Of a stretch of 42,602 nt of DNA, positions 16,655-25,214 are shown one piece after another (the first letter of the stretch is position 1; each line of letters begins with the position of its first letter). The DNA comes from Bifidobacteriaceae bacterium. GTDB lineage: Bacteria; Actinomycetota; Actinomycetes; Actinomycetales; WQXJ01. Location: NCBI GenBank assembly GCA_031278655.1, contig JAITJZ010000125.1:1-42602 (forward strand), read 5' to 3'. The notes under the pieces were generated by a model. The model did not search any database. It saw only the letters and a program-made list of their open reading frames with translations, and had not been told where the DNA came from. Both the position numbers and the translations under genes were made by a program.

Positions 16655-17911
16655 ATGGCCCAGGCCCTCACGATCACCGCCGTGACGCCCGATTCGGCGC
16701 TGTTCGACTTGCCCTGGCAGTTGCCGCTGGCCGAATGGCCGGATGACGTGGTGCTGGCGCTGCCGCGCGGCATCTCACGCCACGTGGTCCGCTTCGTCAA
16801 ACTGTCTGGGCGCGTGCTGGCGGTCAAAGAGATCGCCTCCTACGCCGCCGGGCGCGAATATGGGCTGCTCAAAGACCTCGCCAACCTGGACGCACCGGCG
16901 GTCGCGCCGGTGGCGGTGGTCGGCGGGCGCACCACCCCTGAGGGCGAGCCGCTGGACGCGGCCCTGCTGACGCGCCATTTGCAGTTCTCGCTGCCCTACC
17001 GGGCGCTGTTCTCCTACCGGCTGCGCCCGGACATGGCCACCCGGCTGCTGGACGCCTTGGCGCTGTTGATTGTGCGCCTGCACTTGCTCGGTTTCTACTG
17101 GGGCGACGTGTCGCTCTCGAACACTCTTTTCCGGCGCGACGCCAAGGAGTTCTCGGCCTACCTGGTCGACGCCGAGACGGGGGCCCTCCACGACGAGCTG
17201 ACCGACGGCCAGCGCGCCTATGACATCGACCTGGCCCGGACAAACGTCATCGGCGAATTGATGGACCTCGAAGCTGGGTCGATGCTCGAAGACGACCTCG
17301 ACCCGATCGCCATCGGCGACTTCCTGATCGAGCGCTACGACCAACTCTGGCGCGCCCTGACCGAGGAGGAGACGATCTCCACCGACGCCCGCTGGCGCCT
17401 CCAGGACCGCATCAACCGGCTCAACGACCTCGGCTTCGACGTCGCCGAGATGTCGATGACGTCCAGCCGGGACGGCACCGCCTTGCACATCCGCCCGCAA
17501 GTGGTCGACGCCGGGCACCACTCCCGCCGCCTATTCCGCCTGACCGGTCTGGACGTGCAAGAGAATCAGGCGCGGCGGCTCTTGAACGACCTCGACACCT
17601 ACCGGATGCACTCCGGCCAGTCGGATGTGGACGAGGACTTCGTGGCGCATGATTGGCTGACCCACGTCTTCGAGCCGGCCGTCCGCTCGGTGCCGCGCGA
17701 ACTGCGCGGCAAACTCGAGCTGCCGCAGATTTACCATGAGATCCTTGAGCATCGCTGGTTCATGTCGCAGCGCGAATCGCGGTACGTGCCCCTGGACGAG
17801 GCCGTCTCGAGTTACATCGACAACGTTCTCAGCCACCGCCGCGACGAATCCGAGCTGATCCTGGCCGACACCATCCAACTGCCCGCCATCGACGACGTGC
17901 CGATGAGCTGA
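16655..17911 (+). CDS. DUF4032 / LPS-kinase-like protein
   Basis: A 418-residue actinobacterial protein. The N-terminal half resembles lipopolysaccharide-kinase/protein-kinase-like folds: VKLSGRVLAVKEI, then LHLLGFYWGDVSLSNTLF, which is a degenerate catalytic loop (HxxxxxxxDxxxxN), then AYLVDAETG in the place of the DFG-like metal site. The C-terminal half is the DUF4032 region (RLNDLGFDVAEM, HRWFMSQRESRYV). The substrate is unknown. ATG 16655 is chosen for the GGGGAG at about 16639-16644; the open frame begins upstream inside the msiK terminator, which cannot be coding. Confidence 0.8.
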   Translation: MAQALTITAVTPDSALFDLPWQLPLAEWPDDVVLALPRGISRHVVRFVKLSGRVLAVKEIASYAAGREYGLLKDLANLDAPAVAPVAVVGGRTTPEGEPLDAALLTRHLQFSLPYRALFSYRLRPDMATRLLDALALLIVRLHLLGFYWGDVSLSNTLFRRDAKEFSAYLVDAETGALHDELTDGQRAYDIDLARTNVIGELMDLEAGSMLEDDLDPIAIGDFLIERYDQLWRALTEEETISTDARWRLQDRINRLNDLGFDVAEMSMTSSRDGTALHIRPQVVDAGHHSRRLFRLTGLDVQENQARRLLNDLDTYRMHSGQSDVDEDFVAHDWLTHVFEPAVRSVPRELRGKLELPQIYHEILEHRWFMSQRESRYVPLDEAVSSYIDNVLSHRRDESELILADTIQLPAIDDVPMS

Positions 17912-17998
17912 CAGCTGCGGCGGTAAGGTCGTCTCGGACAGTGGTCTCTAAGAAGCGCGCCAGCAGACCGCGCGCACGGATGGAAAGGGGGAAGGGGG

Positions 17999-18013
17999 GC
18001 GGCCCGGGGCCGC
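17999..18013 (+). promoter_or_regulatory. Hairpin between a purine tract and the mgsA start
   Basis: GCGGCC-CGG-GGCCGC forms a tight 6-bp stem. It separates an unusually purine-rich, Shine-Dalgarno-like tract (17982-17999) from the ATG at 18029. Folding could shorten the distance between the two, or block loading. A TAAGGT at 17922-17927 is a possible -10. Confidence 0.3.
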
Positions 18014-18028
18014 GCCCCTGACTGGCAC

Positions 18029-18493
18029 ATGGACAACCAGAACGCGGTCACGCGCCGGCGAATCGCCTTGGTGGCGCATGACAACAAGAAGGCCGACCTG
18101 CTGCGATGGGCGGAGTACAACCGCGAGACCCTGTCCCGGCATGAGCTGTGGGCCACCGGCACCACCGGCACGATGATCGAATACGAGCTGGGGTTGCCCG
18201 TCAACCGGTTGCTGTCCGGGCCGGTGGGCGGGGACCAGCAGGTCGGCGCGATGATCGCGGAAGGCCGGTTGGACGTGCTGATGTTCTTCTGGGACCCGCT
18301 CGAGCCCCAGCCGCACGATCCGGACGTCAAGGCGCTGCTGCGCCTGGCGGCCCTGTGGAACGCCCCGGCGGCCTGCAATTCGGCCACCGCCGACCTGATG
18401 ATCTCATCGCCGCTGTTCGACTCGGATTACCATTGGGCGCGCCCGCAGTTGGACCCGCGCCAGTGGGACCACGAGCAGGGCATCATCGGCTGA
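18029..18493 (+). CDS. mgsA: Methylglyoxal synthase
   Basis: A 154-residue enzyme that converts dihydroxyacetone phosphate to methylglyoxal and phosphate, a bypass that relieves sugar-phosphate build-up. Nearly the whole family signature is present: [36 protein letters not shown] (catalytic Asp and phosphate site), [20 protein letters not shown] and a C-terminal NSATADLMI. Length and start fit the family. It converges on xseB with a 9-bp tandem repeat between them. Confidence 0.96.
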   Translation: MDNQNAVTRRRIALVAHDNKKADLLRWAEYNRETLSRHELWATGTTGTMIEYELGLPVNRLLSGPVGGDQQVGAMIAEGRLDVLMFFWDPLEPQPHDPDVKALLRLAALWNAPAACNSATADLMISSPLFDSDYHWARPQLDPRQWDHEQGIIG

Positions 18494-18500
18494 GGCCGCT

Positions 18501-18581
18501 CTGGCGGCGCTGGGCGCGCTGGGCGCGCTGGCGGCGCTGGCCTCACTGGGCGCGCTGGGCGCGCGGGCCGCGCTGGGCGCC
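18501..18581. repeat. Imperfect GGCGCGCTG tandem repeat between mgsA and xseB
   Basis: The whole spacer between the two convergent stop codons is a run of about eight 9-bp units of the GGCGCGCTG/GGCGGCGCTG kind. A minisatellite like this is likely to vary in length between strains. Confidence 0.75.
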
Positions 18582-18583
18582 GG

Positions 18584-18826
18584 CTAATCCGCCGCCGCCG
18601 CCTCACCGGACCGGGCGGCGATCCGGTCCCTGGCCGCGTCCAACCACTCCTGGCAGCGCCCGGCCAAGACCTCGCCGCGCTCCCACAAGGCCAACGCCTC
18701 CTCCAACGCCTGCGAGCCGGCCTCAAGGGCCTGGACCACCTGGATCAGTTCCGCCCGGGCCTGCTCGTAAGTCAACTCCTCAACCGGCACGGGCACATTC
18801 GCGGACGCGCTGACGGGCTTGCTCAC
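18584..18826 (-). CDS. xseB: Exodeoxyribonuclease VII small subunit
   Basis: An 80-residue helical protein with the XseB signature: LTYEQARAELIQVVQALE, ALEEALALWERGEVLAGRC and a C-terminal helix. It binds the large subunit to form exonuclease VII, which degrades single-stranded DNA from both ends. GTG start at 18826; its first bases overlap the xseA stop (GTGA), so the pair is translationally coupled. Confidence 0.93.
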   Translation of the reverse strand: MSKPVSASANVPVPVEELTYEQARAELIQVVQALEAGSQALEEALALWERGEVLAGRCQEWLDAARDRIAARSGEAAAAD

Positions 18827-20022
18827 GGCTCCAACCCTAACGCCTCCACGCCGAAGGCGCCGCCCGCCACCCGCACCCGCAAACGGTCCCCGCCCGCGAC
18901 CTGGGCCGGGTCTGTGACCAGCGCGGACTCCTTGGTGACGAGGGCGTAGCCGCGCGCCAGCGTGCCCTGCGGGGAGAGGGCCACCAGCCGCCCGCGCAGG
19001 GTTTCGAGCGCCGCCTCGGCCGCGCTCAGCCTTTGGCCGATGCCGCGCCGACCGTCCGCCACCAACGTCGCCACCTCGTCGGCCCGGCCGGCCACCACCC
19101 AGCCCGGGTCCTTCAGCGCCGGGCGGGAACGGATGGCCGCCAGCGCCTCCCGCTCGCGTTCCACCCGACCGGAGGCCGCGCGCCGGAGCCGGGAGACGGC
19201 ATCGGACACCAAAGTCGACTCGTCCCCGAAATCCGGCACGATCCGCTTGCCGGCGTCCGTGGGCGTGGCCGCCCGGAAGTCCGCCACCAGGTCCAGGATC
19301 GGGGCGTCCGGCTCATGCCCGATCGCGCTCACCACCGGCGTCGCCGCCGCCGCGACCGCCCTGATGAGAGCTTCGTCGGAGAACGGCAGCAGGTCTTCGA
19401 GGGAGCCGCCGCCGCGAGCGATGACGATCACCGCCACGGCCGGGTCGGCGTCCAACTCGCTGAGCGCGGCGATCACCTGGCCGGCGGCGGCGGGGCCCTG
19501 GACGGCGGTGTTGCGGACGGCGAAGCGGGCGGCCGGCCAGCGGCGGGTGGCGACCTCGACAACGTCGTGCTCGGCCTTGGAGTCGCGTCCGCAGATCAGC
19601 CCGATCAGCCCGGGCGCGAACGGCAGCGGCCGCTTGCGGTCCTCGGCGAACAGGCCTTCGGCCGCCAGTTTGCGTTTCAGCTCCTCGAGGCGGGCGAGCA
19701 GCTGGCCCTCTCCGGCCAGGCGGATTTCGCGGACGCGGAAGGACAACCGCCCCTGTTTGGTCCAGAACTCGAATTTGCCGTTGACCACCACCCGCGCGCC
19801 CTCGCGCACATCCAGGGCCACAAGGGCGGCGGCGGGCACGGCGATGTCGATGGAGACGTTCTGGGCGAGGTCGCGCAGCACGCCGAAGGCCAGCTGCGCG
19901 CGGCGGTTGAACTGGACCACCTGGCCCTCCAACCAGACCGCGCCGAGTCGTTCGACATAGCCTCTGACCAGCTCGGAGGCGCGGGCCACCGGCCACGGCT
20001 GGGTGGGCGAGGAATCGTTCAC
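18823..20022 (-). CDS. xseA: Exodeoxyribonuclease VII large subunit
   Basis: A 399-residue protein. The N-terminal OB-fold has VWLEGQVVQFNR and VVVNGKFEFWTKQGRLSFRV. The catalytic domain has GLICGRDSKAEHDVVEVATRR, AVIVIARGGGSLEDLLPFSDE and SAIGHEPDAPILDLVADFRA, followed by ATPTDAG; these are the family hallmarks. A helical arm and C-terminal LARGYALVT complete it. GTG 20022 (VNDSSPTQPWPV) is chosen because the OB-fold begins about 25 residues later, as in relatives; the open frame runs 200 codons upstream through repeats. One GACGGCATCGG copy (19195-19205) lies in the helical arm. Confidence 0.93.
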   Translation of the reverse strand: MNDSSPTQPWPVARASELVRGYVERLGAVWLEGQVVQFNRRAQLAFGVLRDLAQNVSIDIAVPAAALVALDVREGARVVVNGKFEFWTKQGRLSFRVREIRLAGEGQLLARLEELKRKLAAEGLFAEDRKRPLPFAPGLIGLICGRDSKAEHDVVEVATRRWPAARFAVRNTAVQGPAAAGQVIAALSELDADPAVAVIVIARGGGSLEDLLPFSDEALIRAVAAAATPVVSAIGHEPDAPILDLVADFRAATPTDAGKRIVPDFGDESTLVSDAVSRLRRAASGRVEREREALAAIRSRPALKDPGWVVAGRADEVATLVADGRRGIGQRLSAAEAALETLRGRLVALSPQGTLARGYALVTKESALVTDPAQVAGGDRLRVRVAGGAFGVEALGLEP

Positions 20023-20288
20023 GGTTGCGCGGGCGCCGTTCCGCCGGTCCCGGCCGGGCCGACGGGCGGCGTGCCGCTGTCGGAGAAATCGGCCAAAACC
20101 AGGCTCCTTCGGTCCAAGGGTGTTCAGTCGCGCCGCCCCCAATTGTGCCACGGGCCATCCCGGCCGCCGCCGCGCCCCCGCCGCGCCCCCGCCGCGCGGT
20201 CGCCGCGCGGCCGACGCCCCCAGCCCCGGCGCCCCGGCTGATGCCGCCGATGCCGTCTGGCCGGTTGGCGGCCGGGCGCTGGCCCGGC

Positions 20289-20340
20289 GCGGCTGGGCTG
20301 GACGCTGACCCAGCGCGGCTGGGCTGGACGCTGACCCAGC
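20289..20340. repeat. 26-bp tandem repeat, each unit containing an inverted repeat
   Basis: Two exact 26-bp copies (20289-20314, 20315-20340) that contain GCTGGG...CCCAGC, able to form a hairpin in each unit. They are in the 370-bp stretch 20023-20392 between divergent xseA and the SRPBCC-like gene. The same stretch holds a GC-only patch (about 20158-20220) and a CCGATGCCGTCTGGCCGG element (20247-20264) identical to one at 2080-2097. I see no gene there; the promoters must lie within it. Confidence 0.8.
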
Positions 20341-20392
20341 GCGGTTCCGGCGCGGTTCGGTGCCGGGGGGCGGCGAGTGGCACACTAGGTTC

Positions 20393-21103
20393 ATGGCTAA
20401 GGGCAGGGGCAAGGTTGTGCTGTGGCATCTGGCGATGGCCGGGGCCGGGATTGGCGCGTTGGCGGCTTGGCGCTGGCAGCGGCGTTGGGGGGCGACCGCC
20501 GCCGAGCAACGCGCGGTCCTGCCGGGCGACAACCTGGTGCCGCAGCCCTTGCTGCAAGCCACGCGGGCGGTCGGGATCGACGCGCCGCCCAGCGTGGTCT
20601 GGCCCTGGCTGGTCCAAATCGGCCAGGACAAAGCCGGTTTCTACTCTTACGCCTGGCTCGAGAATCTGGCCGGGCTGGACGGCGACAACGCCAACGCAGT
20701 GGTCCCCGACTGGCAGCGCCTGGCGGTCGGCGATGGCGTGCGCCTGGCCCAGGCGATCGAGTTGCGGGTGGCGCTGGCCGAGCCGGAGCGGGCGCTGGTG
20801 CTGGACAACTTGTCAGCGGGCAAGCCCGAGGGCGGCGCGTTGTTCGCCTCGTCCTGGGGCTTCGACTTCTCCTGGGCCTTTGTGCTGGAGCCGGAGGGGC
20901 TGGCGGGCACCCGGCTGGTGGTGCGCGAACGCTGCGTCTGGTCCAAGTGGGTGACCGGCCTGGGCGTCAAGGCGGCCAATTGGGTCAGCTTCGTGGTGAC
21001 GCGCGGGATGCTGGCAGGGATCAAGCGCCGGGCCGAGGACGCCTGGCTGGCGGACGCCTGCGGCCCGGCGGACGCCCCCGGCCCGGCGGAGGACCGCGCC
21101 TAG
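20393..21103 (+). CDS. SRPBCC-like (START/polyketide-cyclase fold) membrane-anchored protein
   Basis: A 236-residue protein with an N-terminal hydrophobic segment (about 8-24) and a region like the SRPBCC ligand-binding fold: [36 protein letters not shown], and a late [11 protein letters not shown] strand followed by an amphipathic helix. The family binds hydrophobic ligands; no specific role is visible. ATG 20393 follows CACACT and six bases (weak leaderless -10). Its TAG shares one base with the GTG of ispH (TAGTG), so the two genes are coupled. Confidence 0.7.
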   Translation: MAKGRGKVVLWHLAMAGAGIGALAAWRWQRRWGATAAEQRAVLPGDNLVPQPLLQATRAVGIDAPPSVVWPWLVQIGQDKAGFYSYAWLENLAGLDGDNANAVVPDWQRLAVGDGVRLAQAIELRVALAEPERALVLDNLSAGKPEGGALFASSWGFDFSWAFVLEPEGLAGTRLVVRERCVWSKWVTGLGVKAANWVSFVVTRGMLAGIKRRAEDAWLADACGPADAPGPAEDRA

Positions 21104-22080
21104 TGGGGAAAGTGCTGCTGGCGGCCCCGCGCGGTTACTGCGCCGGGGTCGACCGGGCGGTCGAGACGGTCGAGCGGGCGCTGGAGCTGTACGGGCCGCC
21201 GATCTATGTCCGCAAGGAGATCGTCCACAACAAGCATGTGGTAGACCGGCTGGCCGGCCGGGGCGCGGTCTTCGTCAGCGAACTGGACCAGGCGCCTGTC
21301 GGCGCGCGGGTGGTCTTCTCCGCGCACGGGGTCTCCCCGGCGGTCCGCGCCGAGGCGCGCCAGCGCGGCCTGCGGGTGATCGACGCCACCTGCCCGTTGG
21401 TCACCAAGGTCCACCGGGAGGTCGGCAAATTCGCCAGCCGGGGTTACTCGATAGTGCTGATCGGTCACCAGGGACACGAGGAGGTCGAGGGCACGGCCGG
21501 GGAGGCGCCGGAAGCGATCCAGGTCATCGACTCGCCGGTGGAGGCCGATGCCGTCGAGGTCCCCGATCCGGCCAAGGTCGCCTGGCTGTCGCAGACCACG
21601 CTCTCGGTCGATGAGACCCTGGCCACGGTGGAGCGCCTGCGCCAGCGCTTCGAGCTGCTGACCGACCCGCCCTCGGACGACATCTGCTACGCCACCCAGA
21701 ACCGCCAGGGCGCGGTCAAGCAGATCGCCGCCCGTTGCGACGTCATGATCGTGGTCGGCTCGGCCAACTCGTCCAATTCGGTGCGCCTGGTGGAGGTCGC
21801 CCTCGGCCACGGCGCCGGGGCCGCCCACCGGGTTGATTCCGCCGCCGACATCAACCCCGATTGGCTGCGGGGCGCGGCCAGCGTCGGCCTGACCTCCGGC
21901 GCCTCGGTGCCAGAGGTGCTGGTCGAACAGGCCCTGGACCGCCTGGCCGAACTCGGCTTCGCCGACCGCGAGGAAGTCGCCGCCGATTCCGACGCGCTGG
22001 CCTTCGCCCTGCCCCGCGACCTGCGCAAAGACATGGAAGCGGCCGGCCAGCCGATCCCCCAGCTACCGCACCGCGCCTAA
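21103..22080 (+). CDS. ispH: 4-hydroxy-3-methylbut-2-enyl diphosphate reductase
   Basis: A 325-residue last enzyme of the MEP isoprenoid pathway, yielding IPP and DMAPP with an iron-sulfur cluster. Three cluster cysteines are at C13 ([13 protein letters not shown]), C97 ([12 protein letters not shown]) and C195 ([11 protein letters not shown]). [14 protein letters not shown]-type substrate loops, EEVEGTAGE and [10 protein letters not shown] are present. GTG 21103 is the only start that places the conserved N-terminus correctly; a much longer frame runs upstream but overlaps the SRPBCC-like gene. It contains one CCGATGCCGTC motif copy (21545-21555). Confidence 0.96.
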   Translation: MGKVLLAAPRGYCAGVDRAVETVERALELYGPPIYVRKEIVHNKHVVDRLAGRGAVFVSELDQAPVGARVVFSAHGVSPAVRAEARQRGLRVIDATCPLVTKVHREVGKFASRGYSIVLIGHQGHEEVEGTAGEAPEAIQVIDSPVEADAVEVPDPAKVAWLSQTTLSVDETLATVERLRQRFELLTDPPSDDICYATQNRQGAVKQIAARCDVMIVVGSANSSNSVRLVEVALGHGAGAAHRVDSAADINPDWLRGAASVGLTSGASVPEVLVEQALDRLAELGFADREEVAADSDALAFALPRDLRKDMEAAGQPIPQLPHRA

Positions 22081-22217
22081 GCTTGGATCCGCCGGGCCCG
22101 CCGCCGCGCGCCCGCCCCGCCAATCCCCTTGGCCCGGCACAGCGCAGTGCTCTGACCTACCCTCCCAGCCCAATACCCCCTTGCGGGCATTCTGGATCGT
22201 TTCCTTCTAGAGGCACC

Positions 22218-22254
22218 CCGCAAACTCTCTCCGCTTCGCTCCGAGATTTTGCGG
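22218..22254. terminator. Long imperfect hairpin between ispH and nudC
   Basis: CCGCAAACTCTC (22218-22229) pairs with GAGATTTTGCGG (22243-22254) with one mismatch around a 13-nt loop. It sits between convergent genes within an AT-richer patch (about 22140-22265) unlike the surrounding GC-rich DNA. It may be a bidirectional terminator. A small RNA is possible but unproven. Confidence 0.5.
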
Positions 22255-22279
22255 ATCGAGGCTCAGGGGCGGCACTTGG

Positions 22280-23053
22280 TCAGCGGATGGCGCCGAGGCG
22301 CCAGGACTCGATGGTTTGGCGGGCGACCGAGTAGTCGAGGGGCAGGAGGACCCGGCCGGAGTCGAGGGCGCGGGTCAACTCCGGGCGGGTGAACCAGGCC
22401 GCGTCCGTGATCTCGGCGCCGTCGACCGCGATGGCTGTGCCTGTGGCCAAGGCGGTGAATGAGGCCATCAGCGAGCCGGGGAAGGGCCACGGCTGGGAAC
22501 GCAGGAAGCGTGGGGCGGTGACCTCGACGCCGACTTCCTCAAGGGCTTCGCGGCGGACCGCCGCCTCCAGTGACTCGCCCGCCTCGACAAAGCCCGCCAC
22601 CAGCGTGTACAAGCCCGGCGGGTGATTCGAGGCGTGCGACAGCAGCAGCCTGTCGGCGCCGTCGATGATGGCCGTGATGACACATGGGTCGGTGCGGGGG
22701 AAGATCGGCCGGTCCTCGCGCACGCAGCTGTAGCCCTCGCGCCGCTGGTCAGGCTCGACCGGCCCGCCGCAGGCGGGGCAGAAACGCGACCGCTGGCGCC
22801 AATTGGCGACGGCTATCGCCCGCAGCGCGACCGGCTGACTGGCCGGGGGCAGCGTTGGCAGGGCCGTGCGCGCTGGCGCCCAAGCGGCCCCCGCCGGGGC
22901 GGGGGCCCCGGGCTCGGCCAGGACAACGCTGATGCCGTCCCCAACCGGTTCGGGGCGGGCGGCTGGGAGCCGGGGCGCGGCATCGGACAAAGACTGACCG
23001 GCCACGAGCAGTTGGGGCGCGGCGCCGGGGATGACGCCGAGGACGAGTGTCAC
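22280..23053 (-). CDS. nudC: NADH pyrophosphatase / deNADding Nudix hydrolase NudC
   Basis: A 257-residue Nudix hydrolase that cleaves NAD(H) to NMN(H) and AMP and can remove NAD caps from RNA. It has a zinc-ribbon segment (CPACG, C92/C95, and C110), IFPRTDP, the Nudix box GFVEAGESLEAAVRREALEEVG (split here: GFVEAGE at 154-160 and REALEEVG at 168-175), and SQPWPFPGSLM, the NudC-specific motif. The fourth zinc ligand expected three residues after C110 is Glu113, so the zinc site looks incomplete. GTG start at 23053. It is divergent from the MFS gene. Confidence 0.92.
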   Translation of the reverse strand: MTLVLGVIPGAAPQLLVAGQSLSDAAPRLPAARPEPVGDGISVVLAEPGAPAPAGAAWAPARTALPTLPPASQPVALRAIAVANWRQRSRFCPACGGPVEPDQRREGYSCVREDRPIFPRTDPCVITAIIDGADRLLLSHASNHPPGLYTLVAGFVEAGESLEAAVRREALEEVGVEVTAPRFLRSQPWPFPGSLMASFTALATGTAIAVDGAEITDAAWFTRPELTRALDSGRVLLPLDYSVARQTIESWRLGAIR

Positions 23054-23205
23054 GCGCCCAATCTAGCGCCGATGCCGACCGCCCGGTTCGTCCCGGCGGC
23101 GCGGCGCCCGGGAGCGCGGCGCCCGGCCCGGTGTCCCGCCGCCGCCAGGCGCTGAAACCGTGCCGGCGGGCCGGGAAACTGGTTCGCGCGCGACCGGCGA
23201 GGACA

Positions 23206-23211
23206 TATCAT
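23206..23211 (+). promoter_or_regulatory. Candidate -10 (TATCAT) of the MFS gene
   Basis: TATCAT lies nine nt before the GTG at 23221, with TTCGCG 17 nt upstream of it as a poor -35. No Shine-Dalgarno is visible, suggesting a leaderless or near-leaderless transcript. Confidence 0.4.
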
Positions 23212-23220
23212 TGTGACTCC

Positions 23221-24471
23221 GTGCGCGCGTATCTTGAGCTTCTCAGAATCCCTGGCGCGGCCGCCTTTTGCGGCGCCGCGCTGGTGGCGCGCGGCGGCGG
23301 GTCGATGACCGGAATCGGGGTCGTCATGATGGTCTCCGCCCAATACAAGTCTTACGCCTTGGCCGGCGGCGTCTCGGCCGCCAACGTGATCGCCTGGGCG
23401 GCCGGAACGGCCGTGCTGTCGAACCTGGTGGACCGCCACGGTCAGCGCCGGGTCATGCTCCCGTCCGCGCTGACCTCGGCCGCCGCCCTGGCGGTGCTGG
23501 TGGTGCTGGGCACGCTGCACACGCCGTCCTGGACGCTGTTCGTGCCGGCCGTCATCTCCGGCGCCACCGGAGGCGCGCCCGGGGCGCTGGTCCGGGCGCG
23601 CTGGAACATGGTGGTCAAGAACTCGCGCCAGCTTCACACCGCCTTCTCCCTGGAGTCGACCCTGGACGAGCTTTGCTTCGTGATCGGCCCGGTGACGGCC
23701 ACCTTCCTGGCGACACAGGTGGCGCCCAGCGCCGGTCTGGTGGCCCCGGTCATCCTGGGCGTGGGCGGGTCGCTGTGGTTCTACTCACTGAGGTCCACCG
23801 AACCGCCGGCCAGCCGGACAAAGCGGGTTGACGGCATCGGGCAAGGGGACCTGGCGGGCGGGCTCGAGGCCGACGTCCGCAAACTGCTCCTGGCGATGCC
23901 CGGCGTGGTGCCGGTGGCCCTGGTCACCATGGTGGTGGGCGGGCTGTTCGGGGTCTGCGACGTGACCGTCGTGGCGGCCACCGAGGACTGGGGCGTCAAG
24001 GAACTGTCCGGCGTGGTGCTGGGCGCCATGTCGCTCGGGTCGGCCGCCGGCGGGCTCGCCTACGGCTCGCGCAACTGGGTCAGTTCGGTGGCGCGGCGCT
24101 GGGTGATCCTGCTCGGGGCGCTGGCGGCGACCTGCGTGCTGGTGTTGTTCGCGGACGGGCCGACGCAGCTGGGCGTGGTCGGGTTCGCCACCGGTTTCAC
24201 CGTCGCGCCGACCTTGATCAACCTCAACTCGCTGATGCAATCCCTGGTCCCGACCCACCGCCTGACCGAGGGACTGGCTTGGGTGGGCACGTCGATGGGG
24301 GTCGGCGTGTCGGTGGGCGCGTCGCTGTCCGGGCAACTGATCGACAAGATCGGGTATCGCGCCGGGTTCGTCGCCATGGTCGTGGCGGGCTTCATCGCTG
24401 TGACGTTGGCGCTGGTCAGCGCGCGGTCGGTGGCGCGCGCGGCGCGCCGGGTGGTGGCCGCCCGGACCTGA
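23221..24471 (+). CDS. MFS transporter
   Basis: A 417-residue protein with about 12 membrane segments in two halves. SNLVDRHGQRRVMLPSAL (between the second and third segments) is the MFS motif A loop. The central cytoplasmic loop (TEPPASRTKRVDGIGQGDLA) contains a GACGGCATCGG copy (23830-23840). It looks like the drug/solute exporter branch with unknown substrate. GTG 23221 begins VRAYLELLRIPG, typical of a first amphipathic segment in this branch. Confidence 0.83.
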   Translation: MRAYLELLRIPGAAAFCGAALVARGGGSMTGIGVVMMVSAQYKSYALAGGVSAANVIAWAAGTAVLSNLVDRHGQRRVMLPSALTSAAALAVLVVLGTLHTPSWTLFVPAVISGATGGAPGALVRARWNMVVKNSRQLHTAFSLESTLDELCFVIGPVTATFLATQVAPSAGLVAPVILGVGGSLWFYSLRSTEPPASRTKRVDGIGQGDLAGGLEADVRKLLLAMPGVVPVALVTMVVGGLFGVCDVTVVAATEDWGVKELSGVVLGAMSLGSAAGGLAYGSRNWVSSVARRWVILLGALAATCVLVLFADGPTQLGVVGFATGFTVAPTLINLNSLMQSLVPTHRLTEGLAWVGTSMGVGVSVGASLSGQLIDKIGYRAGFVAMVVAGFIAVTLALVSARSVARAARRVVAART

Positions 24472-24533
24472 TGGGGATTGGCGGCGGCGGGGCGGCGGCC
24501 CGGCGGGGCGGCGGGGTGGCGGGGTGGCGGCGG

Positions 24534-25214
24534 TCAGGTGAGTTGGCCGGCGCGCATCTCGAGTGTCCTGTCAGCGGCGGCGGCTTCGGCCGGGTCGTGG
24601 CTGACCCAGAGCGCCGGTGTGGCCGCGGCCGCCAGGATCGAGCGGACCGCCGCGCCGAGCTCCTGGCGCAGCCCGGCGTCCAACGCCGTCAGCGGCTCGT
24701 CCAGGAGCATCAGGCGCGGGCGCGGGGCCAGCGCCCGGGCCAACGCCACCCGCCCGGCCTGGCCACCGGACAGCGTGGCGACATCGCGGTCGCCGTGGCC
24801 CGCCAACCCGACCAGTTCCAGCCAGGCGGCGGCGCGCTCGGCGCGCTCGGCGCGGGGAAGGCCGGCCATCTTCAGGCCGTAGGCGACGTTCGCGCCCACG
24901 CTCAGGTGCGGGAACAGTTGCCCGTCCTGGAACATCAAACCGAAGCCGCGTTTGTGCACCGGCACGGCGGCCAGGTCCTGCCCGTCCCAGGACACCCGCC
25001 CGCCCGCCAGCGGCTCAAGACCGGCGAGCGCCCGCAGCAGGGTTGATTTGCCGCAGCCCGAGGGCCCCGCCAGCGCCACGATCTCGCCCGGCCCAACCGT
25101 CAGGCTGACGGCGTTGACGGCCACCGATTGCCCGTAACGCACGGTGACCGCCTCCACGGCCAGCCCCGCGCCGCCGCCGGGCGGGGGCGCGTCGGGGATG
25201 CGGCCGGCGGTCAC
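24534..25214 (-). CDS. thiQ: Thiamine ABC transporter ATP-binding protein
   Basis: A 226-residue ABC ATPase: Walker A GPSGCGKST (about 51-59), FGLMFQDGQLFPHLSV Q-loop, signature LSGGQAGR, Walker B LMLLDEPL and switch VSHDPAEA. It energises the permease encoded just upstream; its GTG overlaps the permease stop (GTGA). The TPP riboswitch at the head of the operon supports thiamine, or a thiamine precursor, as the substrate. Its last gene position leaves only about 60 bp to the MFS gene's 3' end. Confidence 0.88.
   Translation of the reverse strand: MTAGRIPDAPPPGGGAGLAVEAVTVRYGQSVAVNAVSLTVGPGEIVALAGPSGCGKSTLLRALAGLEPLAGGRVSWDGQDLAAVPVHKRGFGLMFQDGQLFPHLSVGANVAYGLKMAGLPRAERAERAAAWLELVGLAGHGDRDVATLSGGQAGRVALARALAPRPRLMLLDEPLTALDAGLRQELGAAVRSILAAAATPALWVSHDPAEAAAADRTLEMRAGQLT

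Noticed and set aside
20422-21102. N-terminal extension of ispH in its long open frame
   Set aside because: The extra 227 codons overlap the SRPBCC-like gene in another frame and are repetitive; the conserved IspH start is at 21103.
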